Notes: generated from the sequence alone by a model not told the origin. DNA of 64,000 nucleotides from Streptomyces sp. NBC_00249 (GCF_026342355.1 NZ_JAPEMV010000008.1:310001-374000); one strand, 5' to 3'; counted from the first letter of the stretch, positions 8,382 through 16,971 are shown. A program made the numbers and translations.

Positions 8382-10637
8382 ATGACCAGCACAGTGCACG
8401 ACGGACCCATAGCGGCGGTCGAACTCTCGATCGGCGGGATGACCTGCGCCTCCTGCGCGGCCCGCATCGAGAAGAAGCTCAACCGGATGGACGGGGTCAC
8501 CGCCACGGTGAACTACGCCACCGAGAAGGCCCAGGTCTCCTACGGCGGCGACGTCCGGGTCGCCGACCTGATCGCCACCGTCGTGAAGACCGGCTACACC
8601 GCCGAGGAACCCGCGCCGCCGGAGCCGGAGCCGTCCGCCGCGGCCACGGCGGCGGAGCCGGTACGCGACCCCGTGCTCGCCGCGCTGCGCCAGCGGCTGC
8701 TGGTGTCCGCCGCCCTCGCCCTGCCCGTCGTCCTGCTCGCGATGGTCCCGCCCCTGCAGTTCGACAACTGGCAGTGGCTCTCGCTGACCCTGGCCTCGCC
8801 CGTGGTGGTGTGGGGCGCGCTCCCCTTCCACAAGGCCGCCTGGACCAACGCCCGGCACGGCGCCGCCACCATGGACACCCTGGTCTCGGTCGGCACGCTG
8901 GCCGCCTACGCCTGGTCGCTGTGGGCCCTGTTCTTCGGGCACGCGGGAATGCCCGGCATGCGGCACGGCTTCGACTTCGGCGTCTCGCGCACCGACGGCT
9001 CCTCCGCCATCTACCTGGAGGTCGCGGCCGGCGTCGTCAGCTTCATCCTGCTCGGCCGCTACCTGGAGGCCCGCTCGAAGCGGAAGGCCGGCGCCGCCCT
9101 GAAGGCGCTGCTGGAGCTGGGCGCCAAGGACGTGGCCGTCCTGCGCGGCGGGCGCGAGGTGCGGATCCCGGTGAGCGCCCTCGCGGTGGGCGACCGGTTC
9201 GCGGTCCGCCCCGGGGAGAAGATCGCCACCGACGGCACCGTCGTCGAGGGCAACTCCGCCGTGGACGCCTCCATGCTGACCGGCGAGTCCGTCCCGGTCG
9301 AGGTCTCCGTCGGGGACTCCGTCACCGGCGCCACCGTCAACGCCTCCGGCCGCCTCCTCGTGGAGGCCACCCGGATCGGGTCCGACACCCAGCTCGCCCG
9401 GATGGCGCGGATGGTCGAGGACGCGCAGAACGGCAAGGCCGAGGTGCAGCGCCTCGCCGACCGGATCTCCGGCGTGTTCGTGCCGGTCGTCCTGGCCCTC
9501 GCGCTCGGCACCTGGATCACCTGGCTGCTGATCACCGACGACCCCACCGCCGCCTTCACGGCCGCCGTGGCCGTCCTGATCATCGCCTGCCCCTGCGCCC
9601 TGGGCCTGGCCACCCCGACCGCGCTGATGGTCGGCACCGGGCGGGGCGCGCAGCTCGGCATCCTGATCAAGGGGCCCGAGGTGCTGGAGTCCACCCGTCG
9701 CGTGGACACCGTCGTCCTGGACAAGACCGGCACCGTCACCACCGGCCGGATGACCCTGCGGGACGTGCACACCGCCGAGGGCGTCGACGAGAAGGAACTG
9801 CTGCGCCTCGCCGGCGCCCTGGAGCACTCCTCCGAGCACCCGATCGCCCGGGCCGTCGCCGCCGGGGCGGCCGAGCTCGCCGGTGAGCTGCCCGTCCCGG
9901 AGTCCTTCGAGAACGTCGCGGGGCTGGGCGTACAGGGCGTGGTCGACGGGCACGCCGTGCTGGTCGGACGCGAACGACTGCTGGCCGACTGGGAGATCGC
10001 CCTGCCGGAGGCGCTCGCCGGGGCCAAGGCGGCCGCCGAGGCCGCGGGCAGCACCGCGGTCCTGGTCGCCTGGGACGGCGCGGCGCGCGGGGTGCTGACC
10101 GTGGCCGACGCCGTGAAGGAGACCAGCGCCGAGGCCGTCACCCGGCTGCGGGCGCTCGGCCTGACCCCGGTGCTGCTGACCGGCGACAACCGGGCCGTGG
10201 CCGAGACGGTGGCCCGCGAGGTGGGCATCGACGAGGTGATCGCCGAGGTGCTCCCGCAGGACAAGGTGGACGTGGTCAAGCGGCTCCAGGCCGAGGGCCG
10301 CACCGTCGCCATGGTGGGCGACGGGGTCAACGACGCGGCCGCGCTGGCCCAGGCCGACCTGGGGCTGGCCATGGGCACCGGCACCGACGCGGCCATCGAG
10401 GCCGGCGACCTGACCCTCGTACGGGGCGACCTGCGGGTGGCGGCGGACGCGATCCGGCTCTCCCGCCGGACCCTCGCCACCATCAAGGGCAACCTGTTCT
10501 GGGCCTTCGGCTACAACGTGGCGGCGCTGCCGCTGGCGGCGGCCGGCCTGCTCAACCCGATGATCGCGGGGGCCGCGATGGCCTTCTCCTCGGTCTTCGT
10601 GGTGACGAACAGCCTGCGGCTGCGGTCCTTCCGCTAG
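8382..10637 (+). CDS. copA: Cu(I)-exporting P1B-type ATPase (CopA)
   Basis: Pumps Cu(I) out of the cytoplasm at ATP cost; 751 residues. In order: an N-terminal HMA domain with GMTCASC (residues 19-25); transmembrane helices from about residue 100; the actuator motif MLTGES; the CPC metal site in ACPCALGLATPTA (cysteines 403 and 405); the phosphorylated aspartate 447 in DKTGTVTTG; the HP motif in SSEHPIARAV; and the hinge GDGVNDAAAL. All key residues are present. It is co-regulated with copZ from the CsoR-type operator upstream. Confidence 0.96.
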   Translation: MTSTVHDGPIAAVELSIGGMTCASCAARIEKKLNRMDGVTATVNYATEKAQVSYGGDVRVADLIATVVKTGYTAEEPAPPEPEPSAAATAAEPVRDPVLAALRQRLLVSAALALPVVLLAMVPPLQFDNWQWLSLTLASPVVVWGALPFHKAAWTNARHGAATMDTLVSVGTLAAYAWSLWALFFGHAGMPGMRHGFDFGVSRTDGSSAIYLEVAAGVVSFILLGRYLEARSKRKAGAALKALLELGAKDVAVLRGGREVRIPVSALAVGDRFAVRPGEKIATDGTVVEGNSAVDASMLTGESVPVEVSVGDSVTGATVNASGRLLVEATRIGSDTQLARMARMVEDAQNGKAEVQRLADRISGVFVPVVLALALGTWITWLLITDDPTAAFTAAVAVLIIACPCALGLATPTALMVGTGRGAQLGILIKGPEVLESTRRVDTVVLDKTGTVTTGRMTLRDVHTAEGVDEKELLRLAGALEHSSEHPIARAVAAGAAELAGELPVPESFENVAGLGVQGVVDGHAVLVGRERLLADWEIALPEALAGAKAAAEAAGSTAVLVAWDGAARGVLTVADAVKETSAEAVTRLRALGLTPVLLTGDNRAVAETVAREVGIDEVIAEVLPQDKVDVVKRLQAEGRTVAMVGDGVNDAAALAQADLGLAMGTGTDAAIEAGDLTLVRGDLRVAADAIRLSRRTLATIKGNLFWAFGYNVAALPLAAAGLLNPMIAGAAMAFSSVFVVTNSLRLRSFR

Positions 10638-10737
10638 TGGCCGGCCTCCCCCAACCCTCCACATCTCCTTCACTGGAGACGCAGATCACAGTGATGACAA
10701 CGTAACCATCCGGGGTCGTCAAGGATCTAATAGGGCG

Positions 10738-10995
10738 ATGCCAGAAACGTCTTGGGGGATGTTTCAGGAGGTCCTGGGGGACCTCCGGGCATCTGCCGGC
10801 CGGGACGCGTGCCCTCGGGAAGCTTTGAGCGGCCCTCCCGACCCGAAACGGGTCCCGGCACCCACCGACGCCCCGGCTCGGATCCCGTGGGGGGAATCCG
10901 CCGCCGGGGAAAGGAAAGCGCCCCGACCGTCGACCCGTGGGGGGATCGACGGCGGGGCGCTTTTCGTGAAGCGGGGCCGGGAGGCAGGCGGCTAG
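10738..10995 (+). CDS. Possible short leaderless ORF, unrecognised
   Basis: An 85-codon frame whose ATG follows a -10-like TCTAAT by six bases, as in other probable leaderless genes here. A small palindrome ATCACAGTGAT lies upstream (10685-10695). However, the frame is low in complexity, resembles no family I know, runs straight through the terminator hairpin at 10917-10965 and touches the citrate synthase stop. It may instead be the start of a degenerated gene, or the DNA may encode a structured RNA. The stretch 10638-10737 holds nothing else I can support. Confidence 0.2.
   Translation: MPETSWGMFQEVLGDLRASAGRDACPREALSGPPDPKRVPAPTDAPARIPWGESAAGERKAPRPSTRGGIDGGALFVKRGREAGG
10873..10965 (-). 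ncRNA. Tandem hairpins with identical 12-nt loops, 6C-RNA-like
   Basis: Two adjacent stem-loops lie at 10873-10911 and 10917-10965. The stems are quite different: CCCCGGC plus CGGAT in one, AAAGCGCCCCG plus CCGTCGA in the other. The loops are the same 12 bases. On the minus strand each loop reads TCCCCCCACGGG, with six consecutive C. Two hairpins with at least six C in the loop is the description of the actinobacterial 6C RNA. Orientation is uncertain: TTTT follows the hairpin pair on the plus strand, and TTTCCTTT lies between the hairpins on the minus strand. It may be the citA 3' untranslated region, a separate sRNA, or just a two-way terminator. Confidence 0.45.
10917..10966. terminator. 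Strong bidirectional terminator hairpin
   Basis: An 11-base stem AAAGCGCCCCG/CGGGGCGCTTT extended by CCGTCGA/TCGACGG, followed by TTTT on the plus strand. It lies between the convergent copA-side transcript and citrate synthase. It is also the second hairpin of the twin-loop element. Confidence 0.7.
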
Positions 10996-12281
10996 CGGGC
11001 CTCTACGGGCACGAAGTCGCGCAGGACCTCGCCGGTGTAGATCTGGCGCGGACGGCCGATGCGGGAGCCGGGCTCCTTGATCATCTCGTGCCACTGGGCG
11101 ATCCAGCCGGGAAGCCGGCCGAGCGCGAAGAGCACGGTGAACATCTCGGTCGGGAAGCCCATGGCCCGGTAGATCAGACCGGTGTAGAAGTCCACGTTCG
11201 GGTAGAGGTTGCGCGAGACGAAGTACTCGTCGGCCAGCGCGTGCTCCTCCAGCTTGAGCGCGATGTCCAGCAGCTCGTCGCTCTTGCCGAGCGCCGAGAG
11301 GACGTCGTGCGCCGCCGCCTTGATGATCTTCGCCCGGGGGTCGAAGCTCTTGTAGACGCGGTGCCCGAAGCCCATCAGGCGGACGCCGTCCTCCTTGTTC
11401 TTCACCTTGCGGATGAAGGCGTCGACGTCGCCGCCGTCGTTCTTGATGCCTTCCAGCATCTCGAGGACGGACTGGTTGGCGCCACCGTGCAGCGGGCCCC
11501 ACAGGGCGGAGATGCCGGCGGAGATCGAGGCGAACATGTTCGCCTGCGAGGAGCCGACCAGACGCACGGTGGAGGTCGAACAGTTCTGCTCGTGGTCCGC
11601 GTGCAGGATCAGCAGCTTGTCGAGCGCCGACACCACGACCGGGTCCAGGTCGTACTCCTGGGCCGGCACGGAGAAGGTCATGCGCAGGAAGTTCTCGACG
11701 TAGCCGAGGTCGTTGCGCGGGTAGACCACCGGGTGGCCGACCGACTTCTTGTACGCGTAGGCCGCGATCGTCGGGAGCTTGGCCAGCAGGCGGATCGTCG
11801 AGAGGTGGCGCTGCTTCTCGTCGAACGGGTTGTGGCTGTCCTGGTAGAACGTGGACAGCGCGCTGACCACGGAGGACAGCATCGCCATCGGGTGCGCGTC
11901 GCGCGGGAAGCCGTCGTAGAAGCGCTTGACGTCCTCGTGCAGCAGCGTGTGCTGGGTGATCTCGTTGCGGAACGACGCGAGCTGGTCGACGGTCGGCAGC
12001 TCACCGTTGATCAGCAGGTAGGCGACCTCGATGAAGGTCGAGCGCTCCGCCAGCTGCTCGATCGGGTAACCGCGGTAGCGCAGGATGCCCTGCTCGCCGT
12101 CGAGGTAGGTAATGGCGGACTTATAGGCGGCCGTGTTCCCGTAGCCGCTGTCCAGGGTGACGAGCCCGGTCTGGGCCCGGAGCTTCGAGATGTCGAAGCC
12201 CTGGTCACCGACGGTGCTCTCGACCACCGGGTAGGTGTATTCACCGTCCGCGTACCGGAGTACTACAGAGTTGTCGCTCAC
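10992..12281 (-). CDS. citA: Citrate synthase
   Basis: Condenses oxaloacetate and acetyl-CoA, the entry to the TCA cycle; cytosolic. The 429 residues match type II citrate synthases of actinomycetes. Catalytic regions are visible: LHADHEQNCSTSTVRLVGSS, the histidine in WGPLHGGANQSVLEML, and the histidine-to-aspartate block in GFGHRVYKSFDPRAKII. The start is a GTG at 12281, preceded by GGTGAGGGA. A 23-bp palindrome lies 106 bp upstream and a strong hairpin lies just beyond the stop. It is transcribed alone. Confidence 0.95.
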   Translation of the reverse strand: MSDNSVVLRYADGEYTYPVVESTVGDQGFDISKLRAQTGLVTLDSGYGNTAAYKSAITYLDGEQGILRYRGYPIEQLAERSTFIEVAYLLINGELPTVDQLASFRNEITQHTLLHEDVKRFYDGFPRDAHPMAMLSSVVSALSTFYQDSHNPFDEKQRHLSTIRLLAKLPTIAAYAYKKSVGHPVVYPRNDLGYVENFLRMTFSVPAQEYDLDPVVVSALDKLLILHADHEQNCSTSTVRLVGSSQANMFASISAGISALWGPLHGGANQSVLEMLEGIKNDGGDVDAFIRKVKNKEDGVRLMGFGHRVYKSFDPRAKIIKAAAHDVLSALGKSDELLDIALKLEEHALADEYFVSRNLYPNVDFYTGLIYRAMGFPTEMFTVLFALGRLPGWIAQWHEMIKEPGSRIGRPRQIYTGEVLRDFVPVEAR

Positions 12282-12386
12282 GTCATCCCTCACCGACGTA
12301 GTGCCTCTTCTTCGAGGTGCCCTGACTGCCTCTACCTTCCCCCATTTGGCACAGGTGAGTGCACTCGGGGTCGGGGTTTGGTGTTT

Positions 12387-12409
12387 TTGACGGCACTGAG
12401 TGCCGTCAA
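12387..12409. promoter_or_regulatory. Perfect 23-bp palindrome upstream of citrate synthase
   Basis: Arms TTGACGGCACT and AGTGCCGTCAA flank one central base. It is not followed by a T-run in either direction, so it does not look like a terminator. The minus-strand arm begins with TTGACG, a -35-like hexamer. It is most likely an operator in the citrate synthase control region. Confidence 0.6.
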
Positions 12410-12463
12410 CCTGCTCATCCTGCCCCCTCCGCACCGGTGCGGATAGCCCAAATGATCGATCAT

Positions 12464-14710
12464 CTAGGTGATGTTTCCCACCGGTACGCGGCCGGAGAGC
12501 CGGGGAGCCACGGCCGTGTACCTCCTGCCTGCGGAAACGGTACGCACCGCCTGACCGAGGGCCTTGCGGGACCCGACCAGGACGACCAGTTTCTTCGCCC
12601 TGGTCACCGCCGTGTAGAGCAGATTGCGTTGGAGCATCATCCAGGCCCCGGTGGTGACCGGGATCACGACCGCGGGATATTCACTCCCCTGGGAGCGGTG
12701 GATGGTGACGGCGTAGGCGTGGGCCAGCTCGTCGAGCTCGGCGAACTCGTACCCCACCTCCTCGTCCTCCTCGGTGCGCACCGTCAGGCGCTGTTCGTCC
12801 AGGTCGAGGCCGGTGACCACGCCCACCGTGCCGTTGAAGACGCCGTTGGCGCCCTTGTCGTAGTTGTTGCGGATCTGGGTGACCTTGTCGCCCACCCGGA
12901 AGACCCGGCCGCCGAAGCGCTTCTCGGGCAGGTCCGGCCGGGCCGGGGTGATGGCCTGCTGGAGCAGGCCGTTGAGGTTCCCGGCGCCGGCCGGGCCGCG
13001 GTGCATGGGTGCGAGCACCTGGATGTCGCGGCGGGGGTCGAGCCCGAATCTGGCCGGAATTCGACGGGCCGCCACGTCCACGGCGAGGATCCCGGCCGCC
13101 TCGGTGTCCTCCTCGGGGAAGAGGAAGAAGTCGGGCAGGCCGTCGGTGATGGGCGGGACACCGGTGTTGATGCGGTGCGCGTTGGTGACCACGCCGGACT
13201 GCTGGGCCTGCCGGAAGATCCGGGTCAGCCGGACGGCGGGCACCGGGCCGCCCTCGGCCAGCAGGTCGCGCAGCACCTCGCCGGCGCCGACGGAGGGCAG
13301 CTGGTCCACATCGCCGACCAGCAGCAGGTGCGCCCCGGGCGCCACGGCCTTGACCAGTTTGTTGGCCAGCAGCAGGTCCAGCATCGAGGCCTCGTCGACC
13401 ACCACCAGGTCCGCGTCCAGCGGGCGGTCCCGGTCGTACGCCGCGTCCCCGCCCGGTTTCAGCTCCAGCAGCCGGTGCACGGTGGAGGCATCGGCCCCGG
13501 TCAGCTCCGAAAGGCGCTTCGCCGCCCGGCCGGTGGGGGCGGCGAGGACCACCTTGGCCTTCTTGGCGCGGGCCAGCTCCACGATGGAGCGGACCGTGAA
13601 GGACTTGCCGCAGCCGGGCCCGCCGGTGAGGACGGCGACCCGCTGGGTGAGCGCGAGCCGGACGGCCTCGCGCTGCTCGGGCGCGAGGGTGGCCCCGGTG
13701 CGCCCGGCGAGCCAGCCGAGGGCCTTGTCCCAGTCCACGTCCCGGAAGCCGGGCATCCGGTCCTCCTCGGCGTGGAGCAGCCGGCGGACCTGCCCGACGA
13801 GCGAGAGCTCGGCCCGGTGGAAGGGCACCAGGTACACGGCGGTCAGCGGGTCCGGACCGCCCTGGGGGTCGGGTACGGATTCCCGTACGACTCCCTCCGG
13901 ATCGGCGGCCAGTTCGGCGAGGCACTCGATGACCAGCCCGGTGTCCACCTGGAGGAGCTTGACCCCGTCCGCGATGAGCCGTTCCTCGGGGAGGAAGCAG
14001 TGGCCCTGGTCGGTGGACTGGGACAGGGCGTACTGGAGGCCGGCCTTGACCCGCTCGGGGCTGTCGTGCGGGATGCCGACGGCCTGGGCGATGCGGTCGG
14101 CGGTGAGGAAGCCGATGCCCCAGACGTCGGCCGCGAGCCGGTAGGGCTGGTTGCGCACCACCGAGATGGAGGCGTCCCCGTACTTCTTGTAGATGCGCAC
14201 CGCGATGGAGGTGGAGACGCCGACGCCCTGGAGGAAGACCATGACCTCCTTGATGGCCTTCTGCTCCTCCCAGGCGGCCCCGATCAGCCTGGTCCGCTTG
14301 GGGCCGAGGCCGGGGACCTCGACCAGGCGCTTCGGCTCGGTCTCGATGACGTCGAGGGTGTCGGTGCCGAAGTGCTCCACGATCCGGTCGGCGATCTTCG
14401 GGCCGATGCCCTTGATGAGGCCGGAGCCCAGGTAGCGGCGGATGCCCTGGATGGTGGCGGGCAGGACGGTCGTGTAGTTGTCGACGCTGAACTGCTTGCC
14501 GTACTGGGGGTGCGAGCCCCAACGGCCCTCCATGCGCAGGGACTCCCCGGGCTGCGCGCCGAGCAGGGAGCCGACCACCGTCAGCAGATCGCCCGCGCCC
14601 CGGCCGGTGTCGACCCGGGCGACCGTGTACCCGCTCTCCTCGTTGGCGTAGGTGATGCGCTCCAGCACCCCCTCGACCACCGCCAGTTGCACCGCCCCGC
14701 TGATTGTCAT
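12464..14710 (-). CDS. recD2: RecD2-type ATP-dependent DNA helicase
   Basis: A 5'-3' superfamily 1 helicase of the RecD-like family without RecBC partners; 748 residues. The N-terminal part has helix-hairpin-helix-like repeats (GLIKGIGPKIADRIVEHFG, VPGLGPKRTRLI). Walker A is LTGGPGCGKSFTVRS (lysine 369), Walker B is LVVVDEASMLD, and helicase motifs follow in LLVGDVDQLPSVG and, near the C-terminus, AVTIHRSQGSEYPAVVIP. The ATG at 14710 has no ribosome binding site but a TAGCGT six bases upstream, so the mRNA is probably leaderless. Its role is repair or processing of stalled forks. Confidence 0.93.
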   Translation of the reverse strand: MTISGAVQLAVVEGVLERITYANEESGYTVARVDTGRGAGDLLTVVGSLLGAQPGESLRMEGRWGSHPQYGKQFSVDNYTTVLPATIQGIRRYLGSGLIKGIGPKIADRIVEHFGTDTLDVIETEPKRLVEVPGLGPKRTRLIGAAWEEQKAIKEVMVFLQGVGVSTSIAVRIYKKYGDASISVVRNQPYRLAADVWGIGFLTADRIAQAVGIPHDSPERVKAGLQYALSQSTDQGHCFLPEERLIADGVKLLQVDTGLVIECLAELAADPEGVVRESVPDPQGGPDPLTAVYLVPFHRAELSLVGQVRRLLHAEEDRMPGFRDVDWDKALGWLAGRTGATLAPEQREAVRLALTQRVAVLTGGPGCGKSFTVRSIVELARAKKAKVVLAAPTGRAAKRLSELTGADASTVHRLLELKPGGDAAYDRDRPLDADLVVVDEASMLDLLLANKLVKAVAPGAHLLLVGDVDQLPSVGAGEVLRDLLAEGGPVPAVRLTRIFRQAQQSGVVTNAHRINTGVPPITDGLPDFFLFPEEDTEAAGILAVDVAARRIPARFGLDPRRDIQVLAPMHRGPAGAGNLNGLLQQAITPARPDLPEKRFGGRVFRVGDKVTQIRNNYDKGANGVFNGTVGVVTGLDLDEQRLTVRTEEDEEVGYEFAELDELAHAYAVTIHRSQGSEYPAVVIPVTTGAWMMLQRNLLYTAVTRAKKLVVLVGSRKALGQAVRTVSAGRRYTAVAPRLSGRVPVGNIT

Positions 14711-14716
14711 GCCACG

Positions 14717-14722
14717 ACGCTA
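14717..14722 (-). promoter_or_regulatory. Candidate -10 element of a leaderless promoter (recD2)
   Basis: TAGCGT ends six bases before the recD2 ATG. A single perfect DnaA-box sequence, TGTGGACAA (complement TTGTCCACA), lies further upstream at 14751-14759. Confidence 0.4.
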
Positions 14723-14777
14723 CCGTCCGGGGCCGACAGCCCGCCGGGCCTGTGGACAACCACGGGGACAAACCGAA

Positions 14778-14806
14778 GGGGGCCCGGCCTCCCCGGCCGG
14801 ACCCCC
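14778..14806. other. GC-rich hairpin in the recD2/DUF937 divergent spacer
   Basis: Stem GGGGG plus CCGGCC pairs with GGCCGG plus CCCCC with small bulges. It lies between two divergent promoters, where a terminator would not be expected. It may be regulatory structure. The rest of the 289-bp spacer shows only the two promoter-like hexamers and the DnaA-box sequence. Confidence 0.35.
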
Positions 14807-14986
14807 TCACGGTTACCCCTCCCTCGTCGGACTTCCCGATCCCCCCAGATCCCCTCCCGGAAGTGCCGACGCAACCTACGACCCGCTACCCGCCCGCAGG
14901 GTTGCAACGAAATCCGCAGCTTTACCTTTCCGTGACCGAAGGGCGGTCCCGGAGCCGTCCGAGGTGCCACCAAAACACCGCACAAG

Positions 14987-14992
14987 TAGCGT
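14987..14992 (+). promoter_or_regulatory. Candidate -10 element of a leaderless promoter (DUF937 gene)
   Basis: TAGCGT lies seven bases before the ATG at 15000, with no ribosome binding site in between. The hexamer is the same as that before the divergent recD2. Confidence 0.4.
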
Positions 14993-14999
14993 TTCCGGC

Positions 15000-15539
15000 A
15001 TGAGCGAACCTTCATTCCAGGACGATGTGCTGCGCGAGCTCGGCGACGACAGGCTGACCGAGATCGCGGGACTGCTCGGCACCGACGCGAACGGCGCCCG
15101 CGACACGGTCGCGGAGACCGTCGGCGCCATGACCGGCGACCTCCAGCAGAAGGCCGACACGGACGGCGACGACGGCGTGGAGGTCCGCCAGGCCTTCGCC
15201 GAGGTGGCCGAGGCCCCGCTCCAGGGGGTGGCCACGCTCGGCGGGCTGGGCGGCATGCTCAGCGGCGGGATGATGGCCGGGGTGCTCGCCAAGGTGAGCA
15301 AGCCCGTGGCCAACGCCGTCTCGAAGAAGACGGGCATCCCCGCGCCGACCGTCGCCCGCGTCATCGAGCTGCTGATCCCGGTCCTGCTGGCCGTCTTCGC
15401 CAAGCGCGCCGCCGCCCGCAAGGGCGCGCCGACGCCGGGCGGCGCCCCGGCCCCCGGCGCGGCGCCGGCGGAGGGCGGCGGCCTCGGCGACCTGCTGGGC
15501 CAGCTCCTCGGCGGCGGCGCGGGCGGCCCGAAGAAGTAG
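15000..15539 (+). CDS. DUF937 domain protein
   Basis: A 179-residue conserved protein of unknown function. The DUF937 character shows in the helical N-terminus (VLRELGDDRLTEIAGLLGTD), the glycine-rich GGLGGMLSGGMMAGVLAKV, a helix ARVIELLIPVLLAVFAKR and the C-terminal LGDLLGQLLGGGAGG tail. The region from about residue 140 is low-complexity Ala/Pro/Gly. It is probably translated from a leaderless mRNA. A hairpin terminator follows directly. Nothing in the context gives a role. Confidence 0.8.
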   Translation: MSEPSFQDDVLRELGDDRLTEIAGLLGTDANGARDTVAETVGAMTGDLQQKADTDGDDGVEVRQAFAEVAEAPLQGVATLGGLGGMLSGGMMAGVLAKVSKPVANAVSKKTGIPAPTVARVIELLIPVLLAVFAKRAAARKGAPTPGGAPAPGAAPAEGGGLGDLLGQLLGGGAGGPKK

Positions 15540-15546
15540 CCCGTTC

Positions 15547-15572
15547 GGGGGCCCGCCTCCGGAGCGGGCCCC
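15547..15572 (+). terminator. Hairpin terminator after the DUF937 gene
   Basis: Arms GGGGCCCGC/GCGGGCCCC enclose an eight-base loop. It lies immediately before the promoter-like TAGAGT (15573-15578) of the acetyltransferase gene. Confidence 0.65.
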
Positions 15573-15584
15573 TAGAGTGGCCTC

Positions 15585-16094
15585 ATGGCTGAGAAGGTGC
15601 GGCTGCGGGATCCGGAGCCCGGGGACCTGGGGTGGATCGTCCAGCGCCACGGCGCGCTGTACGCCGCCGAGTACGGGTGGAACGCCGACTTCGAGGGGCT
15701 CGTGGCCCGGATCGTCGCGGACTTCGCGCAGGACCACGACCCCCACCTGGAGCGGGTGTGGATCGCCGAGCTCGACGGCCGGCCCGTCGGGTCCGTGATG
15801 TGCGTACGGGAGGACTCCGCGCCCGGTACCGCCCGGCTGCGGCTGCTCCTGGTCGACCCGGAGGGGCGCGGCCACGGCATCGGGACGCTGCTGGTGGACA
15901 CGGTGGTGGCCTTCGCCCGTTCGGTCGGCTACCGCGAGCTGGTGCTCTGGACCAACGACGTGCTCACCGGTGCCCGCGAGATCTACCTGCGGGCCGGTTT
16001 CACCCTGACCGCGGAGCGGCCGCACCGCTCGTACGGAGTGAGCCTGACGGGGCAGGACTGGCGGCTCCCGCTCCAGCAGGGCTCCCCGTCGTGA
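15585..16094 (+). CDS. GNAT-family N-acetyltransferase
   Basis: A 169-residue acetyl-CoA-dependent transferase. The acetyl-CoA loop is in LRLLLVDPEGRGHGIGTLLVD (the RGxGxG-type motif at about residue 92), followed by ELVLWTNDVLTGAREIYLRAGF, the usual GNAT C-terminal strands. The substrate is unknown. TAGAGT lies six bases before the ATG and there is no ribosome binding site, so the mRNA is probably leaderless. Its 3' end overlaps the convergent EamA gene by 95 bp. Many Streptomyces homologues are fused to or paired with a MarR domain; none is seen here. Confidence 0.88.
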   Translation: MAEKVRLRDPEPGDLGWIVQRHGALYAAEYGWNADFEGLVARIVADFAQDHDPHLERVWIAELDGRPVGSVMCVREDSAPGTARLRLLLVDPEGRGHGIGTLLVDTVVAFARSVGYRELVLWTNDVLTGAREIYLRAGFTLTAERPHRSYGVSLTGQDWRLPLQQGSPS

Positions 16095-16971
16095 CCACGG
16101 CGGTACGGGGCTTCGCGCGGGCCGGGGCCAGCGAGGTCAGCCCCACGCCGCCGACCAGCAGGACGGCCGCCAGCCAGCGCAGCCCCGAGATCCCCTCGCC
16201 CAGTACCAGGGCGGCCGAGGACATCCCGAAGACCGGCACGAGCAGCGAGAACGGCGCCACGGACGAGGCCGGGTAGCGGCGCAGCAGGTAGCTCCAGGCG
16301 ACGAAGCCGAAGACGGTGGACACCCAGGCGACGTAGCCGATGACGGCCGCCCCGGACCAGTCGAGGGCGCGCAGCGCGGCCAGGTCGCGCTCCGGTCCCT
16401 CGATCAGCAGCGAGAGCGCGAACAGCGGCAGCACCGGGACGGTGCACACCCAGATCATGAAGTTCAGGGCGTCCTTCGGGGCGGCCTTGCGGGTGAGCAC
16501 GTTGGACACGCCCCAGGCGACGGCGGCCGCGACGACCAGCACGAACCCGCCGACCGGCCCGGAGACCCCCCGGTCCACGGCGGCGACGGCGATCCCGGCC
16601 AGCGCCACGACCATGCCCAGCACCCGTACCCGGCCGGGCCGTTCGCGCAGGAAGACGGCGGCGAGGATCGCGGTGAAGACGGCCTGGATCTGGAGCACCA
16701 GCGAGGACAGCCCGGCCGGCATCCCGGCGGCCATGCCGGTGAAGAGGAGCCCGAACTTGGCGATGCCGAGGGCCGCCCCGACGCCCAGGATCCACTTCCA
16801 GGCGGCCTTGGGCCGGCCCACGAAGAACACGGCGGGCAGGGCGGCGACGAGGAAGCGCAGGGCGGACAGCAGCAGCGGCGGGAAGTGGTCGAGGCCGATC
16901 TCGATGACGACGAAGTTGAAGCCCCAGACGGCGGCGACGAGTACGGCGAGTGCGGTGTGCAGTGGGCGCAT
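16000..16971 (-). CDS. EamA-family (DMT) metabolite exporter
   Basis: A ten-helix inner-membrane carrier of the drug/metabolite transporter superfamily; 323 residues. The N-terminal EamA half opens with LHTALAVLVAAVWGFNFVVIE, and the second half includes AAVIGYVAWVSTVFGFVAWSYLLRRYP. The ATG at 16971 puts the first helix at the right distance. The last 30 residues are a polar tail whose codons overlap the acetyltransferase gene on the other strand. It is divergent from a LysR-type gene, a common arrangement in which the regulator controls the exporter. The substrate may be an amino acid or a related metabolite (inference). Confidence 0.88.
   Translation of the reverse strand: MRPLHTALAVLVAAVWGFNFVVIEIGLDHFPPLLLSALRFLVAALPAVFFVGRPKAAWKWILGVGAALGIAKFGLLFTGMAAGMPAGLSSLVLQIQAVFTAILAAVFLRERPGRVRVLGMVVALAGIAVAAVDRGVSGPVGGFVLVVAAAVAWGVSNVLTRKAAPKDALNFMIWVCTVPVLPLFALSLLIEGPERDLAALRALDWSGAAVIGYVAWVSTVFGFVAWSYLLRRYPASSVAPFSLLVPVFGMSSAALVLGEGISGLRWLAAVLLVGGVGLTSLAPARAKPRTAVVTTGSPAGAGAASPAPSGSLRTSGAAAPRSG

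Noticed and set aside
12387..12409. Palindrome upstream of citrate synthase as a terminator
   Set aside because: No T-run follows in either orientation: the T-tract lies before it on the plus strand, and it stands between the start of citA and the end of recD2 with no gene whose end it fits.
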